From an uncultured Prevotella sp. (lineage in GTDB: Bacteria; Bacteroidota; Bacteroidia; Bacteroidales; Bacteroidaceae), in assembly GCA_900770845.1 (NCBI GenBank), contig CAAGLS010000129.1, positions 1-27,159 on the forward strand: 27,159 nt of DNA. Reading direction: 5' to 3'. Positions 23,458 to 27,159 of this stretch are shown one piece after another. The position numbers were made by a program, and so were the translations under genes. The notes under the pieces were generated by a model. The model saw only the letters and a list, made by a program, of their open reading frames with translations, was not told the origin of the DNA and searched no databases. Positions within the stretch are counted from its first letter, which is position 1, and each line of letters starts with the position of its first letter.

Positions 23458-23580
23458 GTCCCACCCCGCCCATGGCAAGGGGCGCCCGGCCCAGGGCGTG
23501 GCCTCGCCGGCGCAGAGGGCGTGCCTCCACTGTGGAAACAGGGATATTGACATTTCAATTACAAACAAAATAGAACAAAC

Positions 23581-25668
23581 ATGGTTGCAACAAAGAGCTC
23601 AACAACGAAAAAGGTTGTATCGAAGCCCAATGGGAGCGCAAGGCAAAAAGCAGCGCCCCAGCATATTGGCATTGTGAGGAACGATCCCTACTTGGAACCG
23701 TATGAGGATGCTATCCGTGGCCGGCACGAACATGCGCTGTGGAAGATGGCCCAGCTCACGAACGACGGGAAGAGGAGTTTGAGCGACTTTGCTTCCGGCG
23801 CCGACTATTTCGGCCTGCACAAGCTGAAGCGTGGCTGGGTGTTCCGCGAGTGGGCGCCGAATGCCACTGACATATACCTCGTTGGCGACTTCAACGATTG
23901 GAAAGAGAGCGAGAAATACCGTGCCACGCGCATCGAGGGCACCGGCAACTGGGAGCTGAGGCTCCCCGAGCGGGCCATGAGGCACGGCGACCTCTACAAG
24001 ATGCACGTCTACTGGAATGGCGGGCAGGGGGAGCGCATCCCCGCATGGGCGCAGCGGGTGGTGCAGGACGACGCCACGAAGATCTTCTCCGCCCAGGTTT
24101 GGAATCCCGAGCCCTATACGTGGAAGAAGAAGACCTTCCGCCCCAAGAAGGACCCGCTGCTGATCTATGAGTGCCACATCGGAATGGCCCAGGACGCTGA
24201 GAAGGTGGGCACCTACACGGAGTTCAGGGACAACGTGCTGCCGCGCATCATCAAGGACGGCTACAACTGCATCCAGATCATGGCCATACAGGAGCATCCC
24301 TACTATGGCAGCTTCGGCTACCACGTGAGCAGCTTCTTCGCGGCCTCCAGCCGATTCGGCACCCCCGAGGAACTGAAGTCGCTCATCGACACTGCCCACC
24401 AGAACGGCATTGCCGTGATCATGGACATCGTACATTCCCACGCCGTGAAGAACGAGGTGGAGGGACTGGGCAACCTCGCCGGCGACCCCAACCAATATTT
24501 CTATCCCGGCGATCGCCACGAGCATCCGGCATGGGACAGCCTCTGCTTCGACTACGGCAAGGACGACGTCGTCCACTTCCTGCTCTCCAACTGCAAGTTC
24601 TGGCTCCAGGAATACCATTTCGACGGATTCCGTTTCGACGGGGTGACCTCCATGCTCTACTACAGCCACGGCCTGGGCGAGGCCTTCACCAACTATGGCG
24701 ACTATTTCAACGGCCACGAGGACGACAATGCCATCTGCTACCTCACCTTGGCCAACAAGCTCATCCACGAGGTGGACAGGAACGCCATCACCATCGCCGA
24801 GGAGGTGAGCGGCATGCCGGGACTGGCCGCCCGGTTTGAGGACGGCGGAATGGGTTTCGACTACCGCATGGCCATGAACATACCCGACTACTGGATCAAG
24901 ACCATCAAGGAGAAGCGCGATGAGGACTGGAAGCCCAGCAGCATCTTCTGGGAGGTGAAGAACCGCCGTCCCGACGAGAAGACCATTTCCTACTGCGAGA
25001 GCCACGACCAGGCTCTGGTGGGCGACAAGACCATCATCTTCCGCCTCATCGACGCCGACATGTACTGGCATTTCAAGAAGGGCGACGAGAACGAGAAGGC
25101 CCGGCGCGGAATAGCCCTGCACAAGATGATCCGCCTGGTCACGGCCGCGGCCATCAACGGCGGCTACCTCAACTTCATGGGCAACGAGTTTGGCCATCCC
25201 GAGTGGATCGACTTCCCCCGTGAGGGCAACGGCTGGAGCTACAAGTATGCCCGCCGCCAGTGGAACCTGGTCGACAACCACGACCTCTGCTACCATTGGT
25301 TGGGGGATTTCGACCGCGAGATGCTCAGGGTCATCAAGAGCGAGAAGAAGTTCAACGAGACCCCCGTGCAGGAAATCTGGCACAACGACAGCGACCAGAT
25401 TCTCGCCTTCATGCGGGGCGACCTTGTCTTCGTGTTCAATTTCTCGCCCACCCGCAGCTTCACCGACTATGGATTCCTCGTGCCGCAGGGCTGCTACTGC
25501 GTAGTGCTCAACACCGACTCCAAGGAGTTTGGCGGAAACGGCTTCGCCGACGACAGCGTGGAACACTTCACCAACGGCGACCCCCTCTACGATGAGCAGC
25601 ACAAGGGATGGCTGAAGCTCTACATTCCGGCGCGCTCGGCGGTGGTCTTGAGGAAGAAGAACGACTAA
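23581..25668 (+). CDS. glgB: 1,4-alpha-glucan (glycogen) branching enzyme, GH13
   Basis: The 695-residue cytoplasmic enzyme makes alpha-1,6 branches in glycogen. After a short basic N-terminus, the CBM48-like domain includes GWVFREWAPNATDIYLVGDFNDW (about 83-105, with REWAPNA typical of branching enzymes). The catalytic barrel carries nucleophile Asp353 in GFRFDGVTSM, acid/base Glu407 in TIAEEVSGMP and Asp476 in ESHDQALVGDK. NFMGNEFGHPEWIDFPREGN is the late-barrel signature. EYHFDGFRFDGVTSM and the compact N-terminus resemble the eukaryote-like branching-enzyme subfamily more than E. coli GlgB; this is from sequence style, not a tree. No TAnnTTTG box is evident in the GC-rich 123 bases upstream, so it probably follows the MORN gene on one transcript. 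The next gene begins 21 bases later. Confidence 0.95.
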   Translation: MVATKSSTTKKVVSKPNGSARQKAAPQHIGIVRNDPYLEPYEDAIRGRHEHALWKMAQLTNDGKRSLSDFASGADYFGLHKLKRGWVFREWAPNATDIYLVGDFNDWKESEKYRATRIEGTGNWELRLPERAMRHGDLYKMHVYWNGGQGERIPAWAQRVVQDDATKIFSAQVWNPEPYTWKKKTFRPKKDPLLIYECHIGMAQDAEKVGTYTEFRDNVLPRIIKDGYNCIQIMAIQEHPYYGSFGYHVSSFFAASSRFGTPEELKSLIDTAHQNGIAVIMDIVHSHAVKNEVEGLGNLAGDPNQYFYPGDRHEHPAWDSLCFDYGKDDVVHFLLSNCKFWLQEYHFDGFRFDGVTSMLYYSHGLGEAFTNYGDYFNGHEDDNAICYLTLANKLIHEVDRNAITIAEEVSGMPGLAARFEDGGMGFDYRMAMNIPDYWIKTIKEKRDEDWKPSSIFWEVKNRRPDEKTISYCESHDQALVGDKTIIFRLIDADMYWHFKKGDENEKARRGIALHKMIRLVTAAAINGGYLNFMGNEFGHPEWIDFPREGNGWSYKYARRQWNLVDNHDLCYHWLGDFDREMLRVIKSEKKFNETPVQEIWHNDSDQILAFMRGDLVFVFNFSPTRSFTDYGFLVPQGCYCVVLNTDSKEFGGNGFADDSVEHFTNGDPLYDEQHKGWLKLYIPARSAVVLRKKND

Positions 25669-25689
25669 CATTCAAAACAGGACATTGGT

Positions 25690-26784
25690 TTGGAATACGC
25701 GATAACGAAAAAGAACAATGGTGCAAGGCTCGTCAGAGTGGTGTGCACCATTGTTTTTCTCTTGTTTACGTTCTGCTACGTAAACTTCTACCAGGACGAC
25801 GTCCTGCTGGTCAGCCAGCATGTCCTCTCGGGAGGGCAGACCCATTACGTGAGGTCGGTGGGCACCCCGCTCATCGTCTTGGCGCTGTGGCTCATCCAGT
25901 GGGTGGCTTGCCGGGTGAGTGGGGTCAACAGGCGCTTCTATTGGCTCACCTTCCTGCCCTCGCTCGCTCTCTTGGCCGCTATCACCGGTGTGGACTGCGC
26001 CAGCTTCACCCACTACACGTGGCGGCCCTGGTGCTGGCTCCTGCCCCTGGTCTGGCTCTTGTCGGCACTTGGGCTGTGGCTGGCGCGCCAGTTGCAGCCC
26101 TACGAGCAGGAGAGCCCCGACAACCCCCTCTTCTCCCGGCTGCTGTGGTCCAACATGCTGGCCTTCTTGGCCATGATGTTTGTCGTGGGGTGGGTGAGCA
26201 ATCCCGGTGAGCTCTTCCACTACCGTGCCCGCACAGAGGCCCTCATCTCGGAGGGCAGGTACGGCGAGGCCTTGCAGGTGGGCAGGGAGTCGCTCCATAC
26301 CGACACCACCCTTACGATGCTGCGCGCCTACGCCTTGGCCAAGACAGGCCGCTTGGGGGATGAGCTCTTCAGCTATCCCTTGGCGGGCGGCTCGGGGAGC
26401 ATGGTCCCCACGGGCCGGGGCGTGCATCTTCTGCTGCTGAGTCCCCAGGCGCTGGCCAAGGACATCAGGTCGCCGAGGATGCAGCGCGACTACAGGCTCT
26501 GCTCACTCCTGCTCGACAGGAGGCTCGACGAGTTCGCCCGCCTGCTCCAGTCGTCCTACCCCATTGGGGGGCGTCTGCCCAGGCACTACCGCGAGGCGCT
26601 CTATCTCTACACCCACACGCGGAGCAATCCCGTGGTGACGATGGCCGACAATGTGATGGACGCCGACTTTGAGGATTTCGAGAAGTTGACCCATTCCGCC
26701 GAGTCGGCCGTGCGCGACGCCTACGGCAACACGTACTGGTACTACTATAAGTTCGGGAATCCTGCCCCAAAGACCCACCCCTAA
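25690..26784 (+). CDS. Five-helix membrane protein with TPR-like C-terminal domain (possibly DUF6057-type)
   Basis: The 364-residue protein uses a TTG start at 25690 (no in-frame ATG lies near); the start is uncertain. Five membrane helices cover about 14-34, 57-77, 85-105, 112-135 and 155-175. The sequence between helices 1 and 2, YVNFYQDDVLLVSQHVLSGGQTHY, resembles an uncharacterised Bacteroidetes family that I recall as DUF6057; unverified. The soluble half (185-355) is helical, with EGRYGEALQVGRESLHTDTTLTMLRAYALAKTG resembling a TPR unit. The chain ends NTYWYYYKFGNPAPKTHP; the last five codons and the stop lie inside a palindromic repeat element, so its extreme C-terminus has probably been altered by that insertion. 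It follows the branching enzyme by 21 bases and is likely co-transcribed. Confidence 0.8.
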   Translation: MEYAITKKNNGARLVRVVCTIVFLLFTFCYVNFYQDDVLLVSQHVLSGGQTHYVRSVGTPLIVLALWLIQWVACRVSGVNRRFYWLTFLPSLALLAAITGVDCASFTHYTWRPWCWLLPLVWLLSALGLWLARQLQPYEQESPDNPLFSRLLWSNMLAFLAMMFVVGWVSNPGELFHYRARTEALISEGRYGEALQVGRESLHTDTTLTMLRAYALAKTGRLGDELFSYPLAGGSGSMVPTGRGVHLLLLSPQALAKDIRSPRMQRDYRLCSLLLDRRLDEFARLLQSSYPIGGRLPRHYREALYLYTHTRSNPVVTMADNVMDADFEDFEKLTHSAESAVRDAYGNTYWYYYKFGNPAPKTHP

Positions 26785-26988
26785 CCTAAGACCCATCCCT
26801 AACCTAAGGACCCATCCCTAACCCCTCCCTAAAAGGGAGGGGAACCCCCCAATCGCCCCATAGATACATGCTTCTGAGTATATGCATTGGATGTACGGCT
26901 TTGGGTACATCTGTTGGGGCAATTGGTTCTCCCCTCCCTCTTAGGGAGGGGCAGGGGGTGGGTCCTTGGGGCTGGGGGGTGGGTCTTT
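26769..26988. repeat. Palindromic intergenic repeat element (about 220 bp) overlapping a gene end
   Basis: The outer ends AAAGACCC (26769-26776) and GGGTCTTT (26981-26988) are perfect inverted repeats, and most of 26809-26860 is matched by the reverse complement of 26914-26964. Each half also folds on itself: CCCTCCCTAAAAGGGAGGG in the left, CCCCTCCCTCTTAGGGAGGGG in the right. The left end holds three direct copies of GACCCAyCCCTAACC (starting 26772, 26790, 26809). No frame codes for a credible protein; a minus-strand frame inside it is proline-rich low complexity. It looks like a REP/MITE-type dispersed element. It fills most of the 246 bases between the two flanking genes. Confidence 0.75.
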
Positions 26989-27030
26989 CAACCCCAAGAC
27001 AACAACATTCATTCATTCAACACTATACAG

Positions 27031-27159
27031 ATGGCACACAAAGGTAAAGGACACACGCTTGCTGTAAGCTCCCAAGGCATCAAAAGGGCATTGGGCGTGG
27101 TGGGGTGCGCATTGGGCGTCGCGCTGGCGCTCTCGGCGCAGACCGTGGTGGGCGAGCCG
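27031..27159 (+). CDS. N-terminus of an exported protein (partial)
   Basis: An ATG at 27031 opens a frame that runs off the right edge (43 codons visible). It starts MAHKGKGHTLAVSSQGIKRA and has a hydrophobic stretch (LGVVGCALGVALALSAQ) ending in Ala-Gln, a typical Bacteroidetes signal peptide, cut probably before T36. A Cys in the hydrophobic region is not in a lipobox. A/T-rich sequence with repeated ATTC lies upstream. The family cannot be named from this length. Confidence 0.7.
   Translation, partial: MAHKGKGHTLAVSSQGIKRALGVVGCALGVALALSAQTVVGEP

Noticed and set aside
23545..23580. TTGACA-like -35 element upstream of the branching enzyme gene
   Set aside because: E. coli-type promoters are not used by the Bacteroidetes primary sigma factor, and no TAnnTTTG box is present at a suitable distance.
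23599..25671. 690-codon minus-strand frame opposite the branching enzyme
   Set aside because: Val/Leu/Glu-rich mirror frame; all GH13 catalytic motifs are on the plus strand.
26804..27016. 70-codon minus-strand frame in the right-hand repeat
   Set aside because: It lies wholly inside the palindromic element, is Pro/Gly-rich low complexity, and has no promoter.

Overview
The window looks like a chromosomal segment of a Bacteroidota bacterium, most likely Bacteroidales and probably Prevotella-like. The evidence is repeated use of the Bacteroidetes -7 promoter box TAnnTTTG, signal peptides ending in Ala-Gln, A-rich translation starts without strong Shine-Dalgarno sites, and the gene families present (a PorT-like barrel, a TonB-dependent receptor, long MORN proteins). 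I see no rRNA, tRNA, CRISPR array, phage or transposase gene. Genus is inference.

Layout. 1-95: the last codons of a gene and its terminator. 317-4345: an ABC-F ATPase and a secreted M13 zinc peptidase, probably co-transcribed. 4363-4557: a MITE-like inverted-repeat element, followed at once by a terminator and a promoter. 4631-8558: an operon of a Cys/Ser-rich leader peptide, metA (predicted homoserine O-acetyltransferase), a U32-family protein and a lipobox/multi-pass/zinc-ribbon membrane protein, the last three with overlapping ends. 8684-11134: a TonB-dependent receptor. 11135-11627: a terminator, a palindrome and a 22-bp tandem repeat. 11628-21394: the most unusual region (below). 21432-22112 (minus strand): a porin-family barrel. 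22345-26784: a secreted 14-repeat MORN protein, a glycogen branching enzyme and a five-helix membrane protein whose stop codon lies in a second palindromic repeat element (26769-26988). 27031 to the end: the start of another exported protein.

The candidate undescribed system is at 11628-20090, with a MATE transporter translationally overlapping its end. It encodes, in order, a vWA-like lipoprotein, a four-helix membrane protein, a tubulin/FtsZ-like GTPase, an 1153-residue protein with an actin/Hsp70-type ATPase core behind about 590 residues I do not recognise, a small coiled-coil protein, and a zinc-ribbon/single-TM/'GTW'-domain protein. The four genes from the tubulin-like one onward are separated by 2-23 bases, so one operon encodes a tubulin-like and an actin-like protein beside envelope-anchored partners. 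My working model is a nucleotide-driven, membrane-attached cytoskeletal or scaffold complex linked across the inner membrane by the zinc-ribbon protein and across the periplasm by the vWA lipoprotein. The motifs and gene order are read from the sequence; the model is inference.

Other points of interest are the apparently leaderless 31-codon upstream reading frame before metA, the Glu at the acyl-donor specificity position of MetA, and three unrelated families of intergenic repeats.
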